Part shown: positions 24,962 through 34,345 of the stretch, one piece after another
Position numbering within the stretch: position 1 is the first letter of the stretch
Layout: each line of letters starts with the position of its first letter
Notes under the pieces: generated by a model
Told to the model about the DNA's origin: nothing
Databases searched by the model: none
The model's input: only the letters and a program-made list of their open reading frames with translations
DNA from: Actinophytocola oryzae
Lineage (GTDB): Bacteria; Actinomycetota; Actinomycetes; Mycobacteriales; Pseudonocardiaceae
Reading direction: 5' to 3'
Length of the DNA stretch: 64,000 nucleotides
Assembly (NCBI RefSeq): GCF_004364325.1
Contig: NZ_SOCP01000017.1
Span: forward strand, 124,001-188,000
Position numbers and translations under genes: made by a program

Positions 24962-25537
24962 TCAGGCAGGCGTCCCCAGTACGGACATCAGCGCCGCGAC
25001 CCGTCTCGGGGCGCCGCCTGCCAGGAGCCAGTCCCTCGGGGTGACCGGCGGGTCGCCCAGTGCGGCCTGCGGCGTGGTCATGAACGCCGCCACCACCAGC
25101 GCGGGCTGGTCCGCGGGCACGGCGGCGAGCACGGTCGCGAGCCCGGGCAGCGCGTCGTCGTCGGTGAACTGCCACACCGGCAGCCGCCAGCCGCCGCGGT
25201 CCTTCCAGCCGACCAGCTGACCGGCCGACAACCGGTGCCGCACCCGGCTCGAGTCGACGCCGAGCCGGTCGGCGGCGCCTGCCACGGTCAACGCGGTGTC
25301 CCGCAGCACGGCCTGCAGTGCTACCGTCCGCGCCCGCACGTCCTTCTCGCCGGACCGCTGGGGTGACAGGTCCAGGCCGACGGACTCGAGGGCGGCACGC
25401 TGGTCGACGCTGAAGTAGTCGGCGGGCCGCGGGTCGACGGGGGCGAGCCTCCTGGAGGCGTCCTCCACGAGCGACACGAACTCGTCGGCCTCGACGCGCA
25501 ACCCGGCGCGGGTGAGCGCGGACCGCAGGCCTGACAT
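24962..25537 (-). CDS. antitoxin-like HTH protein paired with RES toxin
   Basis: 191 aa. A central helix-turn-helix-like segment (LTVAGAADRLGVDSSRVRHRL, here split) is followed by a strand region GGWRLPVWQF, and the C-terminal PRDWLLAGGAPRRVAALM resembles the toxin-binding tail of Xre/MbcA/ParS antitoxins. Directly upstream of the RES gene with 1 bp between. It should neutralise the toxin and repress the operon. ATG 25535-25537. Confidence 0.75.
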   Translation of the reverse strand: MSGLRSALTRAGLRVEADEFVSLVEDASRRLAPVDPRPADYFSVDQRAALESVGLDLSPQRSGEKDVRARTVALQAVLRDTALTVAGAADRLGVDSSRVRHRLSAGQLVGWKDRGGWRLPVWQFTDDDALPGLATVLAAVPADQPALVVAAFMTTPQAALGDPPVTPRDWLLAGGAPRRVAALMSVLGTPA

Positions 25538-25581
25538 GCACCCAGGCTAGCACGCCCGTGCGCCAACGTGCGCCAAGGCCC

Positions 25582-26454
25582 TCACCCGGTGAGGAAGTCG
25601 CGGAGCTTTCGACTGATCATCGGCCAGTCCGGGCTGAACCAGACGAAGTGGCTGTCGGCCCCGCTCTCGAGGAGGGTGGCGTACCGGATGCCGGACGCGA
25701 GTGCCTCGGCGTGGGCAAAAGGTACGGCGGCGTCGTTTCGGCTGGCGATCACGAGAGCGGGCTGTGTGACGTCGCCGGAACAGTCGGGTGTGACGGCGAG
25801 GTCGTTGAGGAAGCCGCGACCCGACCGCATCCGGGAGAACAGGTCGATCAGGGTCGCTCGATCGCCTGGCGACAGGGCCGTCACGACCTGTCGCGCGGGG
25901 CGGGTGGAGAGCGGCCCCAGCAGAGCCCGCAGACCGAGGTCCGGGACGGTACGCATGATCGCGTGCACCACCGACCAGGTGACTCCCTCGGTCGCGCCGG
26001 CGAACACGAGGTGAGCGCCCAGCCGGGTCCCGCGGTCCGGCCAGGGCAGCGGTCCCAGCGCGCTCTGCAGGACGACCCGTTCGACCAGGTCCGGGTGGCG
26101 CGCGGCGGTCGCTGTCGCGGTCGGCCCGCCACCCGAAACGCCCACGACCGCGGCGACCCGCCTGATGCCGAGGTGTTCGCACAGCGAGCCGACGACGTCC
26201 GCGAACCCGGTGACCGTCGTGCCGGTCGACACCGGTGTGCGCCCGTAGCCGGGGCGCGACGGCACGAGCACCGAGTAGCCCGCGTCGACGAACACGTCCT
26301 CGCCGAGCGCGAGTCCCGCGTGCATGTGGCCGCCGTACAACACCACGACCGTGGCGCCCCCGCGCCGGTCGTGTCGGTACTCGACGACCCCGTGCGCGAG
26401 CCTCGTGGTCGTGGTGGGACGGGCAACGGTGGCCATGGCGCCATGATGGGCCAT
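25582..26454 (-). CDS. alpha/beta hydrolase
   Basis: 290 aa. Nucleophile elbow GVSGGG near residue 109, VLYGGHMHAG as oxyanion region, Asp in VIASRNDAAVPF and the late His in GADSHFVWFSP form a plausible catalytic triad. Substrate unknown. The start may be ATG 26454 or ATG 26436 (MATVARP), six codons later. Single gene; upstream DNA drives the divergent DUF4342-like gene. Confidence 0.85.
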   Translation of the reverse strand: MAHHGAMATVARPTTTTRLAHGVVEYRHDRRGGATVVVLYGGHMHAGLALGEDVFVDAGYSVLVPSRPGYGRTPVSTGTTVTGFADVVGSLCEHLGIRRVAAVVGVSGGGPTATATAARHPDLVERVVLQSALGPLPWPDRGTRLGAHLVFAGATEGVTWSVVHAIMRTVPDLGLRALLGPLSTRPARQVVTALSPGDRATLIDLFSRMRSGRGFLNDLAVTPDCSGDVTQPALVIASRNDAAVPFAHAEALASGIRYATLLESGADSHFVWFSPDWPMISRKLRDFLTG

Positions 26455-26544
26455 CCGGCGACCACTCCCGCGTGCTGTACCCGGCGACCAGGGCGTGGCA
26501 GACTTTCACGCCGACTGACCACGCGGCGGAAATGGGGGAGAACC

Positions 26545-26817
26545 GTGGGCAAGGAAGCCGAGGGCACCGGCGTACAGGCACTGTTGGACAAGGTGAACGA
26601 CCTCGTGCGCGAGGGCAACGTCCGGCGGATCGTGATCACCGACCGGACCGGGCGCAAGGTCCTGGACATCCCGGTCAACGCGGGCCTGATCGCCGCCGTG
26701 ATCGCCCCGATGCTGACCGTCGCGGGCACCGGTCTGGCGCTCGCGGGCGGCTGGCACGTCTCGGTCGAGCGCACCGAGTCGACCGTGGTCCCCGCCGCGC
26801 CCGACGACGAGGCGTAG
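26545..26817 (+). CDS. DUF4342-like small membrane protein
   Basis: 90 aa. An N-terminal helix (VQALLDKVNDLVREG), then VRRIVITDRTGRKVLDIPVN, and a hydrophobic segment at about 53-73. This matches the DUF4342 pattern. GTG 26545 follows GGGGGAG at 26534-26540, which fixes the start. Function unknown. Confidence 0.7.
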   Translation: MGKEAEGTGVQALLDKVNDLVREGNVRRIVITDRTGRKVLDIPVNAGLIAAVIAPMLTVAGTGLALAGGWHVSVERTESTVVPAAPDDEA

Positions 26818-26825
26818 ACCCCCCG

Positions 26826-27467
26826 TCAGCCCAGCAGGACCGGGTTCGTCAGGTCCGCGTTGTCGATCACCACGGTCGCCCGGTCACGCGGATGGCACTC
26901 CGCCATGTACAGCCGTTGACCGCCGACGTACCGGCGGTTCTTCATCGACTGCGGGTCCGCGTCGGGCGTCTTCTCCCGCTGCGCCGCCCTCGGGATCGAC
27001 ACCTCGAACGGGACCTCCAGCCACACCGAGTAGTCCCAGTAGCGGATCAGCTCGTCCCGGTGGGTGAAGATCCCGTCGAACACGAGGATCGCGTCGTCGT
27101 CGGCGAGCTCCGGCAGCCTGCGCACCTCGCGTTCGCGCCTGATGTCGTAGACCTCGCGGATGTACTCGCGGTTGCCGCCGGGGCTGAGCGGGTCGAGCAG
27201 CAGTCTGACCATGCGGCCGTAGTCGTAGGAGTCCCGGTAGAACCCCTCCGGCGAGTCGCGACCTCGGCGGTGTCTCGTACGGGGTGGGTTGAGGAACCCG
27301 TCGGCCGACGCGCGGATCACCTTCGCACCGCTGACGGTCAGCTCGGCGCCGACCGCGTCGGCGAAACGAGTCTTGCCGGCACCGTCCACCCCGTCGACCG
27401 CCACGCGGCGGACCCGGTCGGCCGGCAGCGCGAGCACCGCTGCCGCTACGTGTTGACTGGGACGCAT
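26826..27467 (-). CDS. uridine kinase-like P-loop protein
   Basis: 213 aa. P-loop GVDGAGKT at 26-33, a SADGFLNPP loop, then VFDGIFTHR as Walker B-like strand and a YWDYSVWLEVPF segment; these match the uridine kinase/phosphoribulokinase family. It would phosphorylate a nucleoside or similar small alcohol with ATP. ATG 27465-27467 is chosen over an upstream frame that lacks the fold. Confidence 0.82.
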   Translation of the reverse strand: MRPSQHVAAAVLALPADRVRRVAVDGVDGAGKTRFADAVGAELTVSGAKVIRASADGFLNPPRTRHRRGRDSPEGFYRDSYDYGRMVRLLLDPLSPGGNREYIREVYDIRREREVRRLPELADDDAILVFDGIFTHRDELIRYWDYSVWLEVPFEVSIPRAAQREKTPDADPQSMKNRRYVGGQRLYMAECHPRDRATVVIDNADLTNPVLLG

Positions 27468-27554
27468 CCCGTAAGTGAACCCGTACCGCCGCCGATTTCC
27501 AAGAACTTCGCTTGATGGAGCAACGCACTCGCAACCCGCGTCCGTCCTGGCGGC

Positions 27555-29504
27555 ATGAGGCACCACTTACCGAGCACCCGACGGTCCGCGCTCACGGCCG
27601 GCGTCGTGATGGCACTCGGCGCAGGCATGATCACCGCGGGAGTGGTCGTCGGCGCGGCGGACGGCGGCGGCGAAACGCATGTGCCACAGGGGATCCGCCT
27701 CGTGGCGTACGACAGCTGCGCGAGCGCGCTCCGGGAGATGAAGGACCGCCTCCTCCCGCACGTCGGCGCCTACGGCCTCGAGTCGGGCGACGTCGCGATG
27801 CCCGAGGGCGGTGACATGCGTGCGATGGAGGACGCGGCAGGCGCCGCGCCGAAGCAGGCGGGCGCCCCCGGGGCGCCGGAGGCGGGGGAGCACTCGACGA
27901 CCAACGTCCACGAGGCGGGCGTCGACGAGCCCGACCTCGTGAAGACCGATGGCAGGCGCGTGGTCAGCGTCGCCGACGGCGTGATCCGGGTCGTCGACGT
28001 CGCCTCGCGTGCGGTCACCGCGACGGTCCCGCTCGACGGCAACGCCCAGGCGAGCCAGCTGCTGCTCGCCGGTGACCGGGCGCTCGTCATGACCTCCTCG
28101 GCCATCGCCTACGACGTGCCCGGCATCGCGCCGGGCGAGCGCACCCCGAAACGCGCGCCGACCGACACCCTCCCCGGTGGCTCGCAGCTCGTGCTCGTCG
28201 ACCTGACCGGCGCCGGCAAGGTGCTCGCCACCCTGGCCGTCGACGGCACCTACCTCGACGCGCGGCAGGTCGGCGACATCGCCAGGGTCGTCGTGCGGTC
28301 GATGCCGCACATGGAGTTCCGCTACCCGGCGACCGAGGGCGACCAGTTCGCGACGCTGCTCGCGAACAAGGACACCGTGGTCAACTCCACGATCGGGGAC
28401 TGGCTGCCCCGCTACCAGCTGACGGTGGCGGGCGGCGCGACGACGAACGGCCAGCTGACCGCCTGTGCTGACGTGAGCCACCCCGTCGACTACACGGCGA
28501 CCGGCATGCTCACCGTGCTGTCCTTCGACCTGACCAGGGAGCTCGGCACCGGCGACCCGGTCACGATCGTCGCCGACGGCGACACCGTGTACGGCACCGA
28601 GCGCAGCCTCTACGTCGCCGACGACCACTTCACGCACGGGACGGTCGAGGGTCCACTCGAGGGCGAGCGCACCGAGCTGTACCAGTTCGACATCTCCGGG
28701 CCGGGCAAGCCGGTGCACGTGGCGTCCGGTGGCGTCGACGGCAGCCTGCTCAACCAGTACTCGCTGTCGGAGTACGAGGGCAACCTGCGGGTCGCCACCA
28801 CGACGTCCGGCCGGAGCGGCTCGCAGAGCATGATCACCGTGCTGACCCGCAAGGGCGACCAGCTGACCAGGGTCGGCCAGGTCGGCGGGCTCGGCCTCGG
28901 TGAACGGATCTACGCCGTCCGCTACTTCGGCGACATCGGCTATGTCGTGACGTTCCGGCAGACCGACCCGCTGTACACGGTGGACCTGTCGGATCCGGCC
29001 GCGCCGAAGGTGACCGGCGAGCTGAAGATCACCGGCTACTCCGCGTACCTGCATCCCGCTGGCGACGGTCGCCTGATCGGTGTCGGCCAGGAGGCCAGCG
29101 AGGCCGGTAGGGCACAGGGCGCCCAGCTCTCCCTGTTCGACACGTCCAACCCGGCGGGCGCCACCAGGCTCGCCCAGTACCACCTGCCGTCCTCCTACTC
29201 CGAAGTGGAGAGCGACCCGCACGCGTTCCTCTACTGGCCGGACGCGAACCTGGTGGTGCTGCCGATGAGCGGCGGCGGCGACCCGAACCTGCCCTACGGC
29301 GGCGCGGTCGTGCTTCGCCTTCGGGACAACGGGTTCACGCAGGTGGCGGTGCTCGGCCACCGCTCGCCGAAGTACGGCGACACGCCGCTGGTGCCGAGGC
29401 GCGCGATGGTGGTCGGCGACGAGCTGTGGACCGTGTCCGAGGCGGGCATGCTGGTCAACGACACGGGCTCGCTGGCTCAGCTGGCCTGGGTGCCGTTCGT
29501 CTGA
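27555..29504 (+). CDS. secreted beta-propeller domain protein
   Basis: 649 aa. An N-terminal signal peptide (hydrophobic about 11-35) precedes the family motif TTNVHEAGVDEPDLVKTDG and repeated propeller blades (VDLSDPAAPKVTGELKI, LFDTSNPAGA). It belongs to the actinobacterial/archaeal secreted beta-propeller family with no known activity. It ends inside the 3' end of the convergent nos gene (28-bp overlap). Confidence 0.88.
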   Translation: MRHHLPSTRRSALTAGVVMALGAGMITAGVVVGAADGGGETHVPQGIRLVAYDSCASALREMKDRLLPHVGAYGLESGDVAMPEGGDMRAMEDAAGAAPKQAGAPGAPEAGEHSTTNVHEAGVDEPDLVKTDGRRVVSVADGVIRVVDVASRAVTATVPLDGNAQASQLLLAGDRALVMTSSAIAYDVPGIAPGERTPKRAPTDTLPGGSQLVLVDLTGAGKVLATLAVDGTYLDARQVGDIARVVVRSMPHMEFRYPATEGDQFATLLANKDTVVNSTIGDWLPRYQLTVAGGATTNGQLTACADVSHPVDYTATGMLTVLSFDLTRELGTGDPVTIVADGDTVYGTERSLYVADDHFTHGTVEGPLEGERTELYQFDISGPGKPVHVASGGVDGSLLNQYSLSEYEGNLRVATTTSGRSGSQSMITVLTRKGDQLTRVGQVGGLGLGERIYAVRYFGDIGYVVTFRQTDPLYTVDLSDPAAPKVTGELKITGYSAYLHPAGDGRLIGVGQEASEAGRAQGAQLSLFDTSNPAGATRLAQYHLPSSYSEVESDPHAFLYWPDANLVVLPMSGGGDPNLPYGGAVVLRLRDNGFTQVAVLGHRSPKYGDTPLVPRRAMVVGDELWTVSEAGMLVNDTGSLAQLAWVPFV

Positions 29505-30715
29505 CCGGTCCGCAGGTAGGTCCACAGCGGACTGTGGGAGGGCGTGCCCCGCGTGGCGACACGCGGCGGCACGCCCTCGAGGGCGGCCCGTGTGGACTCG
29601 TCGTCGGTGACGAACTCGGGCCTGAGCCGGTCGGTGTCGTAGTAGCGGTGGTACACGGGCGTGAGCGCGCCGGACATCGGCGGCACGATCCAGCTCCAGT
29701 CGGCCGGGCAGGTGCGGCCCGCCCGTTCCTCCCTGGCGAGGTGCTTGAGGAACCGGGAGGTCTCCGTGTGGTGGTCGCTGATCGTCACCCCGGCCTTCTC
29801 GAACGAGTGAAGCACCGCCCGGTTCAGCTCCACGAGCGCGGTGTCCCGCCACAGTGTCCGGTCGTTGCTCGTGTCCAGCCCCAGCTCGGCCGCGACGGTC
29901 GGCAGCATGTCGTACCGGTCGGCGTCCGCGAGGTTGCGCGCGCCGATCTCGGTGCCCATGTACCAGCCGTTGAACGGCGCGGCGGGGTAGGTGATCCCGC
30001 CGATCGACAACCGCATCGAGCTGATCGCGGGCACCGCGTGCCAGCGCAGCCCGAGGCCGGCGAACCAGTCGTGGTCGGGGTGGGACAGCGGCACCTCGGC
30101 CGTAGCGTCGAACGGCAGCTCGGTAACGCAGGTCACACCATCGGCTGACACCACGAGCGGCAGCACGTCGAACGCCGTGCCCGCACCCCGCCAGCCGCGG
30201 CGGGCGACGGCCTCGGTGAACTTCACGTAGCGCGGGTCGCCGACCACCGTCCCGTCCGCCCTCCGGTGGCCCGCGTACCGGATGAGCTGGTCGTTCCAGA
30301 TCCTCGGGCCGGGCAGACCCGGCTCGTCGGGCGCGAACACGGTGATCACCGGCCGGACCCGGCCACCGTTGTAGGCCATCCGCAGGTGGTCGAAGCAGTG
30401 TGCGGCCACCTCACCCGGCTCGCGGACCGCCCGCAGGTCGCGCACCCGCATGCTCTGCCAGTACAACCGCCCCACACAACGTGCGCTGTTGCGCCACGCG
30501 ACCCGCGCGCCGAACGCCAGCTCGTCGCTCGTGTGCGCGTAGGTGCCGGTCAGCTCGATCTCGCCGCGTACCCACGCGACGCGGTGCTCGGCCGAGCCCG
30601 CGTCGGGGTTCTCCGCGTGGAACAGCCGGAGGAACTCCACTGCCTCGTCCACGTCGACCGGCGCTGCGGGGGGATCCGTGGTATGCCCCGGCGGATCCCA
30701 GGTCTGGGCGGTCAC
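29477..30715 (-). CDS. nos: bacterial nitric oxide synthase oxygenase
   Basis: 412 aa, oxygenase domain only. The haem ligand Cys80 sits in AWRNSARCVGRLYW; the arginine-binding Glu is in FNGWYMGTEIGARNL; the pterin/dimer region WSWIVPPMSG is present. It makes NO and citrulline from arginine using borrowed reductases. GTG 30713-30715 is the start. No dedicated reductase or nitration pathway gene adjoins it, so a stress or signalling role is more likely than secondary metabolism. Confidence 0.96.
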   Translation of the reverse strand: MTAQTWDPPGHTTDPPAAPVDVDEAVEFLRLFHAENPDAGSAEHRVAWVRGEIELTGTYAHTSDELAFGARVAWRNSARCVGRLYWQSMRVRDLRAVREPGEVAAHCFDHLRMAYNGGRVRPVITVFAPDEPGLPGPRIWNDQLIRYAGHRRADGTVVGDPRYVKFTEAVARRGWRGAGTAFDVLPLVVSADGVTCVTELPFDATAEVPLSHPDHDWFAGLGLRWHAVPAISSMRLSIGGITYPAAPFNGWYMGTEIGARNLADADRYDMLPTVAAELGLDTSNDRTLWRDTALVELNRAVLHSFEKAGVTISDHHTETSRFLKHLAREERAGRTCPADWSWIVPPMSGALTPVYHRYYDTDRLRPEFVTDDESTRAALEGVPPRVATRGTPSHSPLWTYLRTGQTNGTQAS

Positions 30716-30802
30716 TCGCGCGAAGTTACCCGACGCGGCCCGTCTGCCCGGCGACAGTTCGCCCGTGTGGAGGAGATCGCTTCCCTGGGGTACACATCAG
30801 AC

Positions 30803-32293
30803 GTGCCACGACCAACCACGCAGCCGACCGACTACGAGCCGGGAACGGATCCCCGGCGATGGCGGGCCCTCGTGGTCACCCTGGCCGGCGGGTTCATGAT
30901 CCTTCTCGACGTCAGCATCGTCACCGTCGCGATCCCGGCCATCGAGCAGGGGCTCGGCACGTCGGCGAGCGGCGTCCAGTGGGTGGTCTCCGGCTACCCG
31001 TTGACCTTCGGCCTCGCGCTGGTCGCGGGCGGGCGCCTCGGCGACGCTTTCGGCAGGCGCACCATGTACCTCATCGCACTGACCGCCTTCGTGGCCGCCA
31101 GTGTGTTCGCCGGGCTGTCGACCACGCTCACCATGCTGGTGATCGCCAGGCTGCTGCAGGGGCTGGTCGGCGGCCTGGTCACGCCGCAGAACTCCGGCCT
31201 GATCCAGGACCTGTTCCGAGGTGCGGAGCGGGGTCGTGCGTTCGGGCTGCTCGGCGCCACCATCGGCATCTCGACCGCGGCCGGGCCCGTGATCGGCGGG
31301 CTCATCCTCGGCGTCGCCGGTCAGCCGGACGGCTGGCGCTGGGTGTTCCTCGTGAACCTGCCGTTCGGCCTCCTCGCGCTCGTGCTGACGCTGTTCCTGG
31401 TGCCGAGGACACCCAAGCGCCAGACCCGTCCCGACATCGACTACGCAGGCATCCTGCTGCTCGGCCTCGCCGTGCTGTGCGTGATGTTCCCGATCGTGCT
31501 GTCCGACGCCGACGGCTTCCGCCGGTTCTGGTGGCTCATCCCCGTCGCGGTGCCCCTGAGCTGGGCTTTCCTGCGCTGGGAGCGACGCCGCGTGGCGCGG
31601 GAGCGGGCGCCGCTCGTCGACATGCGCCTGTTCACCGCGACGCCCGGCTACTCCTCCGGCGCCGGGATCGCGACCGTCTACTTCTGCGGGTTCAGCGGGA
31701 TCTGGCTGATCTTCGCGGTGTACTTCCAGACCGACCTCGACATGACGCCACTCGAGTCGGGGCTCATGGTCACGCCGTTCTCGGCCGGCTCGGCCGTGTC
31801 GTCGTGGCTGGCCGGGCGGCTGGTCGCGCGCTGGGGGCGGTGGGTGACCGTCTCCGGTCTCGTGCTCATGGCGGTCGGGCTCGGCGCGGTCGGTGTGATC
31901 GGGTTCCTCGTCGACAAGGACGCGCTCGCGTTCGCGATCGCGGTCCCGCTGCTCGTGGCAGGCGTCGGCGGCGGCGCGGTGATCTCGCCGAACACGACGC
32001 TGACTCTCGCGCAGGTGCCGAGCCGGATGGCCGGCGTGGCGAGCGGGGTGCTCCAGACGGGTCAGCGGCTCGGCACCGCGGTGGGCACCGCGCTGCTGGC
32101 GGCCGTGTTCCACGCCGTAGCCACCGCGTCCGGCGCGTACGCGAACGGCTTCTCGGCCGCCATGTTCGCCGCCGTGCTCGTGATCGTGATCGCCCTCGTG
32201 CTGGCCGTCCGGGAAGAACGTGGACGAATTGGGAACCATGGGAACGTCGAGTTGGAAAGTTTCTCATCGAACACTGTGACACCTCGTCAATAA
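30803..32293 (+). CDS. MFS transporter, DHA2 (14-TM) type
   Basis: About 496 aa with 12-14 predicted helices. LDVSIVTVAIPAI in helix 1, GGRLGDAFGRRTMY in loop 2-3 and GPVIGGLILG in helix 5 are DHA2 drug exporter motifs. The start is GTG 30803; GTG 30767 in the same frame would add twelve residues. Divergent from nos, 87 bp apart. Substrate unknown; no regulator is adjacent. Confidence 0.9.
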   Translation: MPRPTTQPTDYEPGTDPRRWRALVVTLAGGFMILLDVSIVTVAIPAIEQGLGTSASGVQWVVSGYPLTFGLALVAGGRLGDAFGRRTMYLIALTAFVAASVFAGLSTTLTMLVIARLLQGLVGGLVTPQNSGLIQDLFRGAERGRAFGLLGATIGISTAAGPVIGGLILGVAGQPDGWRWVFLVNLPFGLLALVLTLFLVPRTPKRQTRPDIDYAGILLLGLAVLCVMFPIVLSDADGFRRFWWLIPVAVPLSWAFLRWERRRVARERAPLVDMRLFTATPGYSSGAGIATVYFCGFSGIWLIFAVYFQTDLDMTPLESGLMVTPFSAGSAVSSWLAGRLVARWGRWVTVSGLVLMAVGLGAVGVIGFLVDKDALAFAIAVPLLVAGVGGGAVISPNTTLTLAQVPSRMAGVASGVLQTGQRLGTAVGTALLAAVFHAVATASGAYANGFSAAMFAAVLVIVIALVLAVREERGRIGNHGNVELESFSSNTVTPRQ

Positions 32294-32459
32294 ATGCTAG
32301 CGTTTCGCACCGAAAGCGTTCTGGTGACCGTGTGCGTGGGCCCTGCTGATCCCCGCCCGGTTCGAGGGCCGCTTTCTTTCGCTCATTCCCGGAAAAGGGG
32401 CCGGCTGCCGGCGCACGTCGGCGGCCTCGTGCTGCCCCGAGGATGGAGGGATCGAGATA

Positions 32460-33002
32460 ATGAGACTGGTAGTTCGTGCACTCACAGTGGCCGCGGCCGC
32501 CGCGACCGCCCTGCTCATCGGTACGTCAGGCGCGCAGGCCACCGCGAACGGCAGCGACCCGGTGTTCGACAACCCGCCGGCAGGCACCGCGACGATCGGC
32601 ATCCTGGCCACGAAGCTCACCCACGCGGACGCGACCGCGCGGTTGCGGTCGTCCGGCATCACCTGGTCCTCCAGTGGCGGCTGCAGCAACCGCAACAACG
32701 CGACGTGTACGTCGTTCGACCAGGTCAACCTGACGACGATCCAGGGCATCCAGACGCTCCGGTCGGCGAGTGGCTGCGCGATCAACGTCACCGGCGGCAC
32801 CGAGACCGGCCACGCCAGCGGCACCTACAGCCACTGGAACGGCTACAAGCTCGACACCAGCCTGTCGACCTGCCTGAACAACTACATCCAGGGCAACTTC
32901 TCGTCGATCGGCGGCTCCAAGTGGGAGTCCGGCGCCGGCAACATCTACTACAAGGAAGGCAACCACTGGGACATCACGTACTACAACTGCGGCGGCTGCT
33001 GA
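32460..33002 (+). CDS. secreted protein, possible M15-type zinc peptidase
   Basis: 180 aa with a clear signal peptide (cleavage probably after AQA, near 29). No family is recognised with certainty. The segment SHWNGYKLD has the HxxGxxxD spacing of M15 D-Ala-D-Ala peptidases, and near the C-terminus EGNH gives ExxH, the pattern of the third ligand region; four Cys before the C-terminal pair may form disulfides. If real it would act on cell-wall peptides outside the cell. ATG 32460 follows GGAGGG at 32445-32450. Confidence 0.6.
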   Translation: MRLVVRALTVAAAAATALLIGTSGAQATANGSDPVFDNPPAGTATIGILATKLTHADATARLRSSGITWSSSGGCSNRNNATCTSFDQVNLTTIQGIQTLRSASGCAINVTGGTETGHASGTYSHWNGYKLDTSLSTCLNNYIQGNFSSIGGSKWESGAGNIYYKEGNHWDITYYNCGGC

Positions 33003-33029
33003 GCGGTGCGGGTCGGGCTCGCTCCGCTC
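33001..33029. terminator. hairpin between convergent genes
   Basis: GAGCGG (33001-33006) pairs with CCGCTC (33024-33029), an 18-nt-apart stem between the secreted protein and the convergent P450 gene. No U-tract. Confidence 0.35.
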
Positions 33030-34314
33030 ACCAGCTGATCGGCAGACGTTTGACCCCGTGCTGGAAGTTCGACCGCAGCCGTACCATCTCCCCGGCCGGT
33101 CGCACCTCCCCGAGACGGTCGAACACAGCCGAGAACAACGCCCGCATCTGGGCCTTCGCGAGATGTGCCCCGATGCAGTAGTGCGGCCCGTGGCCGAAGC
33201 TCAGGTGGTCATTCGACGAGCGGGTGACGTCGAACCGGTCAGGTTCGGCGAACACCCGCTCGTCGCGGTTCCCGGACGAGAACCACACGACCACCTTGTC
33301 GCCCGCCCTGATCTCCTGGCCACCGAGCACCGTGTCCACGACCGCCGTGCGCCGGAACCGCATCACCGGCGACCACCAGCGCAGCATCTCCTCGACCGCG
33401 CCGGGCAGCAGTGACCGGTCCACCATCACGCGGCGGTACTGGTCCATGTCGGACATGAGCGCGTGGAGGCCGCCGGGCAGCCCGTTGCGCAGGGTCTCGT
33501 TGCCCGCCACGGCGAACAGCCAGAACATGTTCTCGAACTCCGCCGTCGTGACGCCCTCCGCGACGAGGTTGCTCATGACGTCCTCGCCCGGCTCCCGTCG
33601 CTTCAGCTCGGCGAGGTCGCCGGCGTAGGCGTACAGGTCGGGCATGCCGTCCCTGGTCCGCTGGTTGGGCAGCACCCCGTTCTCGTCCGGCTCGGGCCGC
33701 AGCGCCATGGCATGCCTGGCCATCTCGGTCGAGCCCGCCGCGCTCGCCTTGGCGCTCAACGCGTACTCCGGGTCCTGGTAGCCGATGACCCGGTTGCTCC
33801 AGTCGTACAGCAGCCAGCGATCCTGCTGCGGCACACCGAAGATCTCCGCGAGGGTCCGCAGCGGCAGGTCGGCGGCGAGCTCGGCGAAGTCGCACTCGTG
33901 GTCGGACGCCACCCGGTCCACCAGCTCCCGCGCACGCGTGGTGATGCGGTCCTCCAACCGGGCGACCGCCTTGGGAGTGAACGCGCTGGCGAGCATCCGG
34001 CGCAGCCGTGAGTGCCCGGGCGGGTCCTGGTTGAGCATCATCTGCCGCACGAACGCGAGGTCCCGCTCCGTCGGCGGGTCCATGATCTGCGTGGCCCTCG
34101 CGTACGACGAGAAGGTGGCGGGGTCACGCATGACCTGCTTGATCTCCGCGTGCCGCACCACGCCCCAGAACCCGGGACCCGCGGGCCACGGCGGCAGCGC
34201 GGGCTCGGTCATCCACACCACGGCCGACTGTTCACGCAGTCGGGCGAACTCCTCGTGCGGGACCCCGGTCACGTACGTACCCGGGTTGATGAAGATGTCG
34301 TTGGCACTGGACAT
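33028..34314 (-). CDS. cytochrome P450
   Basis: 428 aa. Haem-binding loop FGHGPHYCIGAH near the C-terminus, I-helix AGNET, and ExxR in EEMLRWW are all intact. Features such as PWPAGPGFWGVVRHAEI and the FSS segment resemble the CYP124/CYP125-like actinobacterial group that oxidises lipids or steroids; this sub-call is tentative. It needs a ferredoxin partner, none of which is adjacent. ATG 34312-34314 is used; ATG 34323 is possible. Confidence 0.92.
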   Translation of the reverse strand: MSSANDIFINPGTYVTGVPHEEFARLREQSAVVWMTEPALPPWPAGPGFWGVVRHAEIKQVMRDPATFSSYARATQIMDPPTERDLAFVRQMMLNQDPPGHSRLRRMLASAFTPKAVARLEDRITTRARELVDRVASDHECDFAELAADLPLRTLAEIFGVPQQDRWLLYDWSNRVIGYQDPEYALSAKASAAGSTEMARHAMALRPEPDENGVLPNQRTRDGMPDLYAYAGDLAELKRREPGEDVMSNLVAEGVTTAEFENMFWLFAVAGNETLRNGLPGGLHALMSDMDQYRRVMVDRSLLPGAVEEMLRWWSPVMRFRRTAVVDTVLGGQEIRAGDKVVVWFSSGNRDERVFAEPDRFDVTRSSNDHLSFGHGPHYCIGAHLAKAQMRALFSAVFDRLGEVRPAGEMVRLRSNFQHGVKRLPISW

Positions 34315-34345
34315 GATCAGCATCCTGCCGGTTCGATCGAGGGCT

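Noticed and set aside
27567..29852. Long minus-strand frame opposite the beta-propeller gene
   Set aside because: High-GC antisense shadow; composition is His/Arg/Val-rich without motifs, whereas the plus frame has a signal peptide and family motifs.
32294..33181. Plus-strand frame covering the secreted protein in another phase
   Set aside because: No ribosome-binding site or motif; the frame starting at 32460 has a signal peptide and GGAGGG.
29477..34314. NOS and P450 as a thaxtomin-like tryptophan nitration pair
   Set aside because: The genes are 2.3 kb apart with unrelated genes between, no NRPS is present, and the P450 looks more like CYP124/125-type lipid oxidases.
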